Positions 24,226 through 34,709 of a stretch of 64,000 nt of DNA are shown piece by piece. A program made the position numbers and the translations under genes. Position 1 is the first letter of the stretch; each line of letters opens with the position of its first letter. Under the pieces are notes generated by a model that saw only the letters and a list, made by a program, of their open reading frames with translations, was not told the origin of the DNA and made no database searches. The DNA is from Paraphysomonas bandaiensis (lineage: Eukaryota; Chrysophyceae), in the NCBI GenBank assembly GCA_965644295.1, contig CBFFRP010000297.1, positions 496,001-560,000 on the forward strand, given 5' to 3'.

Positions 24226-24456
24226 TTGAAATGCGCAGTGAAAGTTCAGTCCGAGTACGTCGTTGATTCATGTGCTGATTTACAGCATGAAACCGTGTTT
24301 GAAATGGAAAAAGAAGACCATGCAGGTGAGGTAGTGGATATGCTCGACTTACTGAGCAATGCTCTCAGTCGTGGTAAAAAGAGAAATAATGTATCAGAAA
24401 TGGCTTTAAGCTCCAGAGACTCCCGGCTAGTGTCAGGTAATAAGTATTGGTACTAG
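24226..24456 (+). CDS. Conserved short open frame in tandem unit copy 1 (hypothetical)
   Basis: A 76-codon frame rich in charged residues (VFEMEKEDHAGEVVDML) has the same predicted protein in all three copies, although other parts of the unit carry frameshifts. It lacks an ATG at its start; the first internal ATG is at the M of FEMEKED. A second protein-like frame of 38 codons (MPHYRQNERDKWVPVTCRKA) lies just upstream at 24089-24205. It could be a relic exon or a small gene. Family not recognised. Confidence 0.25.
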   Translation: MKCAVKVQSEYVVDSCADLQHETVFEMEKEDHAGEVVDMLDLLSNALSRGKKRNNVSEMALSSRDSRLVSGNKYWY

Positions 24457-24656
24457 AGACTAGAGTAGTGAGTGTGTAGCTGGAGTACTATTGGGCTGTT
24501 GAGTAATAATCAGTTCATTCATTGGGGTACAGTTATTGCTTTTCTGTTACATGCGCAAGCAATAATGAGAACTAGATGGTACTGTACTGAACTATAAGAT
24601 TAGGTGAAATTTAGCATATATCAAGATTTGTCGTTAATTTGCAGCAAACGCATGCA

Positions 24657-26494
24657 ATTATACTATATAGTGTGACTAAGTGTGAATAGAAGTAAGTGTT
24701 ACTAAGTGTGAATAGAAGTAAGTGTTACTAAGTGTCGAAAGGTTATGTAAGTGTTACGTTGTATCGAATGTTAGTTAATGGTAAAAATGAAACAAACTAA
24801 GACTAAGGAACAGATAGCAAAAAATATTACTAAGTAGAAACAAACGATGCAGGAACAAGTGTTAAGTCAGCCGACGGAAATGAATCGGTTTCAGTGAGCT
24901 GGTCATGATACCGTGATGTCTCCAGTTCGGCTGTTCGAGCTGCCACATGCTGCTGCTCGTTTAAAGTATCCATTCTCTTGCGGCGAATATTAGTAACGAA
25001 TCATTTCATCCAGTGTATCTGGACAAGTAAGAGCATGCAATGTCTGATAGAAGGGATCAGGACTGCAGGATCGTCAGGCAAGGGAGTAAAATCTTCCTCA
25101 AGCTCCAGAGCGCAAGTAAAACTCCAGGATTGTCAGGCAAGGGATTTTTACTTGCGCTCTGGAGTATATTCTGGATACGAGTGTATGGATGGGAGTTCTA
25201 TGAGCTCTACTGGGATGCCCTTCGCGCTAACGAGAACAAAAGCGTCGTTTTTCATCGTCTTGTCCAAAAAATATACCGCAGAAGCCAATCAGAAATGGAG
25301 CATGCCAATAAAGAAGTGTCACTCCAGGCAACACTCACTGTGAGGACACGAATCTTAGTCGTGATGATAACTCTGACTTGATTGCAGTGAAGTTGTGATT
25401 GTGTAGTAATCGCAAATGCTATGCGGCTGACTAAAGTGTGACGTCGAACAGAACATTGAAGTATTGGCAGGCACTGGTATATGAACAGCGTTTCGGAACT
25501 CCAAGAAGCAGATAGGGATGGTTTGAGGGAACAAGATATCATCCAGCTGAAATCTTGATGTCGTGTTGCAGAAACCGCAACTTCAATTTTGAAGTAGCGA
25601 ATGCCACGCACTTAGATTGTGATTTCTTGGAATTCCAATAAGGCAACAATTCTGTCTGTGGGAATATAAGATCCAGCAGAATATGTCGATCCAGAAAAAA
25701 AATCCAGGCTTTTTTGATGCATGTTGTTTTTAGACGAATATATTTCAGAGAAATAACGAAAAGAGGTCGATTTTTTTGTTGGATCGACATATTCTGCTGG
25801 ATCGACTTATTGTTCCCACAGAAGGAATTTGAAAGAGCGAACAATACACAGTGAATCGTGCCATTATTAACTGTGAGTTCGTATAGCAAGCTTCATTACT
25901 ATGCGGGAGAGCTATTGTAAAGGTTTATGCCTCATTATCGACAAAATGAGCGTGACAAGTGGGTTCCCGTGACCTGTAGAAAAGCGGAGAGTGTATGTCT
26001 CGAGGTTATTCAAGATGACGCAAGCAAGCAGAATGCCTATTAGATTGGAGGGGAGTAAAGCATTTGAAATGCGCAGTGAAAGTTCAGTCCGAGTACGTCG
26101 TTGATTCATGTGCTGATTTACAGCATGAAACCGTGTTTGAAATGGAAAAAGAAGACCATGCAGGTGAGGTAGTGGATATGCTCGACTTACTGAGCAATGC
26201 TCTCAGTCGTGGTAAAAAGAGAAATAATGTATCAGAAATGGCTTTAAGCTCCAGAGACTCCCGGCTAGTGTCAGGTAATAAGTATTGGTACTAGAGACTA
26301 GAGTAGTGAGTGTGTAGCTGGAGTACTATTGGGCTGTTGAGTAATAATCAGTTCATTCATTGGGGTACAGTTATTGCTTTTCTGTTACATGCGCAAGCAA
26401 TAATGAGAACTAGATGGTACTGTACTGAACTATAAGATTAGGTGAAATTTAGCATATATCAAGATTTGTCGTTAATTTGCAGCAAACGCATGCA
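24657..26494. repeat. 1,838-bp tandem unit, copy 2
   Basis: Follows copy 1 directly with a period of 1,838 bp and the same internal open frames. The lack of visible differences from copy 1 indicates a very recent duplication or an assembly duplication. Confidence 0.95.
26064..26294 (+). CDS. Conserved short open frame in tandem unit copy 2 (hypothetical)
   Basis: The same 76 codons as in copy 1, with identical predicted protein. See the copy 1 entry for features and doubts. Confidence 0.25.
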   Translation: MKCAVKVQSEYVVDSCADLQHETVFEMEKEDHAGEVVDMLDLLSNALSRGKKRNNVSEMALSSRDSRLVSGNKYWY

Positions 26495-28426
26495 TGTGTA
26501 TGTTAATATATGAATATTATATATATGGTGTTACTAAGTTGTTACTAAGTGTGAATAGAAGTAAGTGTTACTAAGTAAGTGTTACTAAGTTGTTACTAAG
26601 TGTGAATAGAAGTAAGTGTTACTAAGTGTCGAAAGGTTATGTAAGTAAAAGTTACGTTGTATCGAATGTTAGTTAATGGTAAAAATGAAACAAACTAAGA
26701 CTAAGGAACAGATAGCAAAAAATATTACTAAATAAGTAGAAACAAACGATGCAGGAAGCAGTGTTAAGTCAGCCGACGGAAATGAATTGGTTTCAGTGAG
26801 CTGGTCATGATACCGTGATGTCTCCAGTTCGGCTGTTCGAGCTGCCACATGCTGCTGCTCGTTTAAAGTATCCATTCCCTTGCGGCGAATATTAGTAACG
26901 AATCATTTCATCCAGTGTATCTGGACAAGTAAGAGCATGCAATGTCTGATAGAAGGGATCAGGACTGCGGTCTTCCATGATCGAACACTCTGCAGGATCG
27001 TCAGGCAAGGGAGTAAAATCTTCCTCAAGCTCCAGAGCGCAAGTAAAACTCCAGGATTGTCAGGCAAGGGAGTTTTACTTGCGCTCTGGAGTATATTCTG
27101 GATACGAGTGTATGGATGGGAGTTCTATGAGCTCTACTGGGATGCCCTTCGCGCTAACGAGAACAAAAGCGTCGTTTTTCATCGTCTTGTCCAAAAAAAT
27201 ATACCGCAGAAGCCAATCAGAAATGGAGCATGCCAATAAAGAAGTGTCACTCCAGGCAACACTCACTGTGAGGACACGAATCTTAGTCGTGATGATAACT
27301 CTGACTTGATTGCAGTGAAGTTGTGATTGTGTAGTAATCGCAAATGCGGCTGACTAAAGTGTGACGTCGAACAGAACATTGAAGTATGGGCAGGCACTGG
27401 TATGTGAACAGCGTTTTGGAACTCCAAGAAGCAGATAGGGATGGTTTGAGGGAACAAGATACCATCATCCAGCTGAAATCTTGATGTCGTGCTGCAGAAA
27501 CCGCAACTTCAATTTTGAAGTAGCGAATGCCACGCACTTAGATAGTGATGTCTTGGAATTCCAATAAGGCAACAATTCTGTGTGTGGGAATATAAGATCC
27601 AGCAGAATATGTCGATCCAGCAAAAAAATCCAGGTTTTTTTGATGCATGCTGTTTTTTGACGAATATATTTCAGAGAAATAACGAAAAAAGGTCGATTTT
27701 TTTGCTGGATCGACATATTCCGCTGGATCGACTTATTCCCACAGAAGGAATTTGAGAGAGCGAATACACTGTGAATCGTGCCATTATTAACTGTGAGTTC
27801 GTATTGCAAGCTTCATCACTATGCGGGAGAGCTATTGTGAAGGTTTATGCCTCATTATCGACAAAATGAGCGTGACAAGTGGGTTCCCGTGACCTGTAGA
27901 AAAGCGGAGAGTGTATGTCTCGAGGTTATTGAAGACGACGCAAGCAAGCAGTATGCCTATTAGTATTGGAGGGGAGAAAAGCATTTGAAATGCGCAGTGA
28001 AAGTTCAGTCCGAGTACGTCGTTGATTCATGTGCTGATTTACAGCATGAAACCGTGTTTGAAATGGAAAAAGAAGACCATGCAGGTGAGGTAGTGGATAT
28101 GCTCGACTTACTGAGCAATGCTCTCAGTCGTGGTAAAAAGAGAAATAATGTATCAGAAATGGCTTTAAGCTCCAGAGACTCCCGGCTAGTGTCAGGTAAT
28201 AAGTATTGGTACTAGAGACTAGAGTAGTAGAGTGTGTAGCTGGAGTACTATTGGTCTGTTGAGTAATAATCAGTTCATTCATTGGGGTACAGTTATTGCT
28301 TTTCTGTTACATGCGCAAGCAATAATGAGAACTAGATGGTGTACTGTAATGAACTATAAGATTAGGTGAAATTTAGCATATATCAAGATTTGTCGTTAAT
28401 TTGCAGCAAACGCATGCATGTGTATG
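26495..28426. repeat. About 1.9-kb tandem unit, copy 3 (diverged)
   Basis: Same unit with substitutions and indels. It has an expanded ttactaagtgtg microsatellite near 26530-26630, an extra 25 bp (ggtcttccatgatcg...) near 26969, and one extra A in the A-run near 27195 that shifts frame relative to copies 1 and 2. Its first hairpin is perfect, while the other copies carry a broken one. It is flanked by catgcatgtgtatg on both sides. Confidence 0.93.
27985..28215 (+). CDS. Conserved short open frame in tandem unit copy 3 (hypothetical)
   Basis: The protein is identical to those in copies 1 and 2 even though this copy has diverged elsewhere. The upstream 38-codon frame differs at a few residues (Q to E and N to Y near its end). 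This suggests constraint or a locally slow rate; it is weak evidence for coding. Confidence 0.28.
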   Translation: MKCAVKVQSEYVVDSCADLQHETVFEMEKEDHAGEVVDMLDLLSNALSRGKKRNNVSEMALSSRDSRLVSGNKYWY

Positions 28427-28811
28427 TGTCATATATCTTATGGAGAAACAGTACTTATGCATAGCATCAAGTATTCCAATAAGAACACATTAGTATATGT
28501 GTATATATCGCACTCCATAGTATACATGTTTTTGTTTAAATAATAATTCTTAACGAAATCAAATTTAATCGTGATACTGAAAGAAATCAAAATAGTATAT
28601 GCCGCAATAATACCCATTCTGAGAATGCATGCTGGCACTGCTACCCATATCAGAGTCACACAAGATTATCATTATCAAACATATTATTACTTGATGCCTC
28701 ATTGATTCATGATCGTACTTTCACCGTTACGTGCAATACAAGTACGCAAGCCAAAACGTCCAGAGCAATAAAGGTCAAAGACATACCACTCAAACAATAC
28801 TATCCATGACT
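28427..28811. other. Intergenic region, nothing recognised
   Basis: 385 bp between the tandem array and the 3' end of the EF-hand gene. AT-rich, no gene seen. Confidence 0.4.
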
Positions 28812-29700
28812 CTACTTTGGGCCACCACCTCCCCATTTGGCATTAAGTTCCGCCTTCTTGGCCGCTCTGCGTGCCTTTTCTTCTGCCGCTTTAGCAGCAG
28901 CCTCGCGACCCTCTGTCGATTCTGCCCGGCGCCTCGCCTCCTGCAACTCTGCTTCAACCTCTTCAGCAGTTTTCGTTTTACTGGCCGCATCTAGAGCCTC
29001 CTTTTCTTTCTTCTTGGCCTCCCTTAGAGCCTTCCTTCGGGCTGCCTCCTCCTTGATCTAACTCACACCAGAAAGCTTCAACTAGGTCAAAAACAATATA
29101 CTCGTATTTACCCGTTGTTCATTCGACTTAGTGGTGTCCCCGGAGCTCTCAATTTGACGCTTAAAAAATGCAGACATTCCCGCCACACCAGTCTACAACA
29201 TCCTGATTTATGAGGTACATATACAGATATCACTTGTTTACCATTTTGGACTCTCTCTCAAGCTCCTCGGCCCTCTTGCGTGCAGCCTCTTCCTCGTCCG
29301 CTTTCGCCTTCGCCGCGGCCTCTTCAAGAGCTCTTGCAGCCTCACCAGCTGCCTGTGCCTCAGCCATGGCAGCTTCACGCGCCTCAGCATCAACAAAATT
29401 ATTGGTTTCAGCGAAATCTTTGTCGTAAACATAACAACACCACTCCAAAAAACTCAACTTGTGGTTATTATTCACATCAATGCGAGCGAATGTTTCCCTC
29501 ATTTCAAGAGCCGTTTTCGTGTCCCCTCTGCGCTCAAGAAGCATCATCGCATGATTCTCTTCGAGCTCTCCGGTTTTGTTTAAGTCCAACTTTTTAAATT
29601 CTCTGAGTTCGTTATTTATATCTTGGCGGGACACATCCTTCCACTTCCACAGAAATAGCTCTCGCTGGTCCTCGGGACTCATTGAATTAAACGTTGCCAT
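28812..29700 (-). CDS. EF-hand and coiled-coil protein, 261 aa
   Basis: Three exons, 29242-29700, 29112-29192 and 28812-29057, all in phase 0. The N-terminal 95 residues form a helical EF-hand pair. The first loop, DLNKTGELEENH, is close to canonical, and the second, DVNNNHKLSFLEW, is a good calcium-binding loop (D-x-N-x-N-x-K-x-x-x-x-E). After VYDKDFAETNNF comes a long alanine/glutamate/lysine-rich helix, broken by a short linker (GMSAFFKRQIESSGDTT), and the protein ends in a basic coil with the tail AKWGGGGPK. It is probably a cytosolic calcium sensor binding cytoskeleton or membrane. Actin-associated EF-hand/coiled-coil proteins of protists look similar. Exact family uncertain. Confidence 0.8.
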
Positions 29701-31505
29701 GGCTCTTGAGACGTGTGAGTTAATTAATGGGGTTTATTATGTGTTTATATCTATGTTGGCTGCAGATGGTACGATGAGTAGATAGAGATACGCAGATAGC
29801 AACACTCTCCAGCATATATACACACTGCAGCACATGTATTTGTATGTGCACTGCTACATATACATATACAGTACACATACACAGATACAGATACTGCAGT
29901 CGAGTGTCAGCGGTAGATATCTGCATTGACGTGGTATACGTATACAGAGCAGCATTGTATACAGAGGCTGCAAGAAATAGGTCCCCCTGAAAAAATTAGG
30001 TCCCTCATTTCCTCCCAGCCAAAATAGTCACTTTGAGGTGATTTCCTCAGAGAAAATGAGAAACCTGCCCTTAAATTCTCAGGGACCTACTGCTGTACCG
30101 CTGCACAGAAGTAGCTATACAACAACAGTTACGGCACTATAGATATCTTATTGTATACGAGTATCTCCACCCTAAGCTCGTACAGTTGACATCAGCACAG
30201 AGAAGTGTCTGTAGTTGTATTTTAAGTATGGATTCCATCAACTGCTGTAGCTATACAGACGAAGGGTTCAACGTGTCGTGTTAGTGTAGACATTATCAAC
30301 ACCAATCAGCAGCAGAAGCAACTCACAAACAATATTATGTTAATCAGAACAGTCAGTGAAATCTAACTCCATTTGTGTATTTTACTCTGGGTAGAGAGAC
30401 AGTAGCGGTACTCTTGGCACTGCAAGCCTACGCACACAATGAGCGTGCGCGTGCTGATAAGCTATTGTTGTGATGTTGGATGTCGAGAAGTTCTGCATTT
30501 GTCTTATCATGGTTCTAGTTAAGAACTATTAGCTATTTTGTGTAGACTTTCTTGTTGAGCCGAATCATAAGATACAATGAATAGTGTTGACCAAATAGTA
30601 AGTAGAAATACTCCAATAGTTTATACAAAGCTTACTTATGTCTAGTACATAGACGCCAAAAGCTACCTAATAATCCAGCATAAAGAACTACTTTTCAGAA
30701 TAATGAAGCAAACCACAGTTTATTACAGTGCATAATAGAGTCGCTATACAAAAGTCATATTCACTAGTTCATTAGCGCTGACTTTAGAATAAGATAACAT
30801 GTGGAGGATGCTTATAAAGAAGTAGTTAGTTAAAAACCTGGCCGTAATTTGATTCACGGACAGTACAGATGAAACAAAAAGTATATTCTTTCATTTCATG
30901 GATACTATATATGTGTTGTGGCCGAATTTAAAGAAAAACTGTGTTGCAAGTTATTGAAATCCAGATCCATTATGACATACAAATAATGTTATTAAAAAAG
31001 ATTATATTGAGTTTTAAATAATTGAGAAAAAGTAAACTACACGAAACTTTCCACATCTGATAAGCGTTCTATACCTATCGAATTCCATTCCTAAACAGGG
31101 TCATCAACATATCTAGCATAAAACGTGTGTTGCGTACCACAACTTCCGTTCACAGATCAAACCAATTCTACATTTACAGTATGAAAGCTAATCGAATAAG
31201 TAAATAACATACACCACGTGAATTCACAATCGATTTCGAAAGATATCAACTCGAAATACGTGCTACGTATAGCACTTGGGCCTCTATCGATATCAAATTA
31301 CACCCTGAGTCTGCTGTTTATACTAGACAGTGACGTGCATTTTAAACACAGTGTAACAGCCAAATATAACAGTGGCATCAATATTGCTGGACGCAATCGA
31401 TGAATGAGAATTTATCTTTTGTAGAGAACAATCCTCCCGCAATTACTGAATGTGGTGGTCTGAAAATGAAACAGCACGTGACAAGTGAAATACGTGCATA
31501 GCATG
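29701..31505. other. Intergenic region with one small inverted-repeat element
   Basis: 1.8 kb between two minus-strand genes. Near the EF-hand gene it has acatatacat microsatellites. The rest is AT-rich with no supported coding region. Confidence 0.4.
29978..30089. repeat. Miniature inverted-repeat element, about 112 bp
   Basis: Starts taggtccccctga and ends tcagggaccta in inverted orientation. The interior has further local repeats (taggtccctc and aatgag-type motifs). Confidence 0.45.
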
Positions 31506-32606
31506 TCAATCCTCGATATGGTTGATTCTATTTAATGCAATATCAACATCTTCTCCATCAGCGTAATGCGCATACGCCCCCGCCTTTCTGCATAGGCCTG
31601 CCGCCTCAACCGATCGCTTCAATATACGCAATCCATAAGGAGACGAGAAGCACACACCCGAACCACTTCCTGGAGAACAGTTGTATGTGCGCATTTGCGC
31701 AGGCCAGGACAATCCTGGAGAACTACCACGCAGTACCTGTAGCAAAGTCCGTGCACTTTCATTGGACCAACTATTAGAAACTACAGCAGCCTGTCTAACA
31801 AGTGCATCCTTCTGTAGTAGCGTTGATATGTGCAGGGAATGAAAATTAGTTCCTATAGCACGCAATTTCCCTTCATGAGTAGGAGGTTTGGGTTTGGCAC
31901 GTAGTAAACTAGTCCAATCAGAACTGCGCACGTCGACTAGTGGCTGGGTGGAGAGAGGACAAGAAACAGACATCACTGCATCGGGGTGAGAGAAGGCAAA
32001 CGCTATATCACATGCTGTCGCTGAGTATATATCCCTCATTCCAAAACTTTCAGAGGTGCTGCCGTCCTTGTGCTTCTTCCCTCCTGCTTGCTGAAGAATA
32101 TGTTCCGTGTCATCCAACTTCCGTAAGCAATAGCTGCCTGAGAATTCTAAGCTAGCATGAGCTGAGAGGGCAATGTTGTATGCACTCCATCCTCCGTTAC
32201 AGTGATGGGGAATCACACCGACATTAAAAAGTGACAGCCCTGGCATATTAAGAGCAATATATTCATTTATGAAACTAGAAAATCCCGAGCCTAGAGGGTC
32301 GTCTGCTGCATAGACTATTCCCACTCTACTGGGACTGTCACAGCGCTCCAGCACCAAACGAAGTGGATCAATGAAACAATCCCCACCAGCATATCCATCG
32401 TGCCACGTGTATGCCCGCTTCTGGAACCGAAACACGTGCTCTACCTTCCTGTGGCACGGATGAGTCTGTCCGCTATCGTCTATAAATATGAAGTGATTGT
32501 TAGTGCTGTGGGCTTCAGAGGACATCAACATCCGCTGTATGTGCTCCACCTCACACCCAACACCGCCAGCGATCTGACCCACACACAAAACTGGGTCGCC
32601 CTGCAT
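31506..32606 (-). CDS. Highly divergent tubulin-superfamily protein, 366 aa
   Basis: A single exon. The N-terminus MQGDPVLCVGQIAGGVGCEV aligns with the tubulin start (nine residues before the first G-Q). That is why the ATG at 32606 is preferred over the upstream in-frame ATG at 32651. A tubulin-like core follows: DPLRLVLERCDSPSRVGIVY, GSGFSSFINEYIAL, then WSAYNIALSAHASLEFSGSY, which matches the helix after the nucleotide loops. The C-terminus AGAYAHYADGEDVDIALNRI resembles the tubulin S-G-A-Y-L-H-W-Y...F motif. The normal G-G-G-T-G-S-G signature is reduced to DDPLGSG, and the protein is about 80 residues shorter than standard tubulins. It could be a delta/zeta-type or a lineage-specific tubulin. 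It is divergently paired with DNAAF1. Confidence 0.7.
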   Translation of the reverse strand: MQGDPVLCVGQIAGGVGCEVEHIQRMLMSSEAHSTNNHFIFIDDSGQTHPCHRKVEHVFRFQKRAYTWHDGYAGGDCFIDPLRLVLERCDSPSRVGIVYAADDPLGSGFSSFINEYIALNMPGLSLFNVGVIPHHCNGGWSAYNIALSAHASLEFSGSYCLRKLDDTEHILQQAGGKKHKDGSTSESFGMRDIYSATACDIAFAFSHPDAVMSVSCPLSTQPLVDVRSSDWTSLLRAKPKPPTHEGKLRAIGTNFHSLHISTLLQKDALVRQAAVVSNSWSNESARTLLQVLRGSSPGLSWPAQMRTYNCSPGSGSGVCFSSPYGLRILKRSVEAAGLCRKAGAYAHYADGEDVDIALNRINHIED

Positions 32607-33006
32607 GAAAGAGTTGGTTGTTTGCAGTGTCTGTGAGGAAGCACATGACAAGTATGCGTCTTGTACACTCCGCTCTCTTCATATACATGTACAGTATGTA
32701 GAAAATTACCGGTTTCTTCTGAATTATGCAGTTTTCGCACGATATAGCTCTCCAAACCCTCACTACACACATAAAATTGCCGATTTCTTTTCAATTATAT
32801 ATGTTTTCATGCAAATAGGCTCCTAAAAATCACACATATCACAGAAAATTCCTGTTTTTCTTGTGAGTGATTTTTGTTCGGTCGTGCGGTGCTTCTGTGC
32901 AACTGCCGTATGATGGTGTTAAGAAACGAACACACTCACATTAAAGCCTCTGAAGGAAACACACATCTGCTCATTGCCGATACCCAACCACTGAATATCC
33001 CTCAAC
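32607..33006. promoter_or_regulatory. Bidirectional promoter between tubulin-like gene and DNAAF1
   Basis: Only 400 bp separates the two start codons. The region has an imperfect direct repeat with a period of about 71 bp (gaaaattaccggtttctt at 32701, taaaattgccgatttctt at 32772, partial gaaaattcctg at 32844). Both genes are expected to be needed for cilia, so shared control is plausible, by inference. Confidence 0.55.
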
Positions 33007-34382
33007 ATGACTGAAATGACAAAGAAAGTTCTCAGGCAGCTGTGCAAAGACAACGACCTCTATTTGACGCCTCACGTTAACGATAAGCTCTATGCGCACT
33101 ATCGAGGCTTCAACAAAATACAAAATCTAGAAGAATACACTGGATTGAGAGTGATTTGGCTGGAAGGAAATGGCTTGCCCAAGATTGAAGGGCTCGATGC
33201 GTTAACTGAATTGAGGACTCTGTTCTTACATGAAAACATAATTGAGAAGATTGAGGGCCTCGACAAGTTGATTGAGCTCGATTCCGTCAACTTAAGCAAA
33301 AACTTTATCTGTCGAATAGAGAATTTATCCAATCTGAAGAAGCTGACATCTCTTAATCTAGCTAACAATCAGCTTCAGAGTGCGGACGATATTGTCCACA
33401 TTTTAGAGGTGCCTTCACTTCAAACCCTCGATGTACAGCACAACAGAATAAACGATGTGGGCATAGTAGATATTGTTGCCCAACTTCCTGATTTGCGCGT
33501 CTTGTACTTACAAGGTAACCCCGTAGTCAAAGATATCAAGCACTACAGAAAGACGATAATATCCCGCTGTAAGCATTTGCGATACCTAGACGATAGACCA
33601 GGTACGTCTGTCATATATTCATAATATGTGACGCCCTCATATGTGTCATCTCTGTAGTATTTGACGATGAAAGGAGGAGAGTTAATGCATGGGCTGCCGC
33701 TTTTGCTGAGGGTGGGTTCGAAGCTGCTCAGGAGGCTGAGCGCGAGGAGATTGCTCTCATTCGCAAAGAAAAAGAAGAAGCCGACGAACGCAGCCGTTTA
33801 GCGTTCGAAAAGCTCGTGAGGGAGGGGCAGGCGAAAAAGAAGCAACAGCAGGAGCAAAATCAGGAGAATGATGGCGCATCAGTGAATTGCAGCACCTCTC
33901 CCAAGCGCAACCCACACTCTGGGGAAACTATCATCCCGATCCCTGAGAGCGAGGAGCTTCGCAAACTTCGAGAGAAACGACTAGCGAAGATCCTTGAGGA
34001 GGGTGACAGTACTGAAAAGTCTACATCACAAGTGGTGGATAAATCGAAGAAAGTTGAAGAACCACTATCAGTCCCTGAGGCTTCTGTCCTTTCTGAAGAA
34101 AAGTGGATTAAGTTTAGCATAACAGAGGACATCGATAGCGACGATAATGCAGCCGATGAAGAGGTTGTGGAGGTTAGTCAGGAGTCGTCTGATCCCGCCT
34201 CCCCTACAGTTTCATCTGAGCCAGTCGAAAACAAGGAAAAATATGTGTCCAAATTTTTCTCTCTCATGGACGAAGCGCAACAGGAAATTCAGGCTGAGGC
34301 CACACATATATCTCTCAACAAAGACACCGATTCGGCTGTGTGTGTGACTGAGAACGTGACTGACTTATATGAATTGGATTAG
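33007..34382 (+). CDS. DNAAF1: Dynein axonemal assembly factor 1 (LRRC50/ODA7)
   Basis: Two exons, 33007-33601 and 33658-34382, separated by a 56-nt intron after the first base of a valine codon; 439 residues. The start [20 protein letters not shown], the following [20 protein letters not shown] and six SDS22-type leucine-rich repeats match DNAAF1 closely. The LRR cap ends in [20 protein letters not shown], and the next exon opens [13 protein letters not shown], the family's conserved post-LRR segment. The C-terminal half is acidic and low complexity. DNAAF1 acts in the cytoplasm with chaperones to preassemble dynein arms, so the organism should make motile cilia or flagella. Confidence 0.96.
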
Positions 34383-34709
34383 ATTCCATTACGCGGTAGT
34401 CACGTGATGTTTCTTTGAACTATTATGTACTTGTAATTAGCGAACATAAGTTTTTTGTAAGTGCTATTAAGCATCCCCTTTCAATTTGAGTCGTTATTGT
34501 ATTCAATTACACCTCCACGAGAGGTAGTCAACAATACTCACACATCTTTGTGTAGATCAAACAGTCAATAAACAATATAGGCTTTATTAAGCAATTGAAG
34601 GAACGAGAAATACACATAGAATAAAATATGACCTCACGATTCTCAGATTACGTACTCAAGATATCAAATAATACTACACTATCCACAACACACAGCAATT
34701 TAACAACAA
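34383..34709. other. Short convergent intergenic region
   Basis: 327 bp between two gene 3' ends. AT-rich, with no further feature. Confidence 0.4.

Larger units (their letters stand above)
22819..24656. repeat. 1,838-bp tandem unit, copy 1
   Basis: Begins at attatactatatag and ends at gcagcaaacgcatgca. Internal landmarks are a 24-bp microsatellite (ttactaagtgtgaatagaag), an inverted repeat near 23259-23325, a larger hairpin at 23817-23986 and a conserved open frame at 24226-24456. Where compared it appears identical to copy 2. It does not resemble a known transposon ORF. Confidence 0.95.

Noticed and set aside
32525-32826. Short genes within the spacer between the tubulin-like gene and DNAAF1
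   Set aside because: They overlap each other on both strands and follow the 71-bp repeat rather than any protein pattern.
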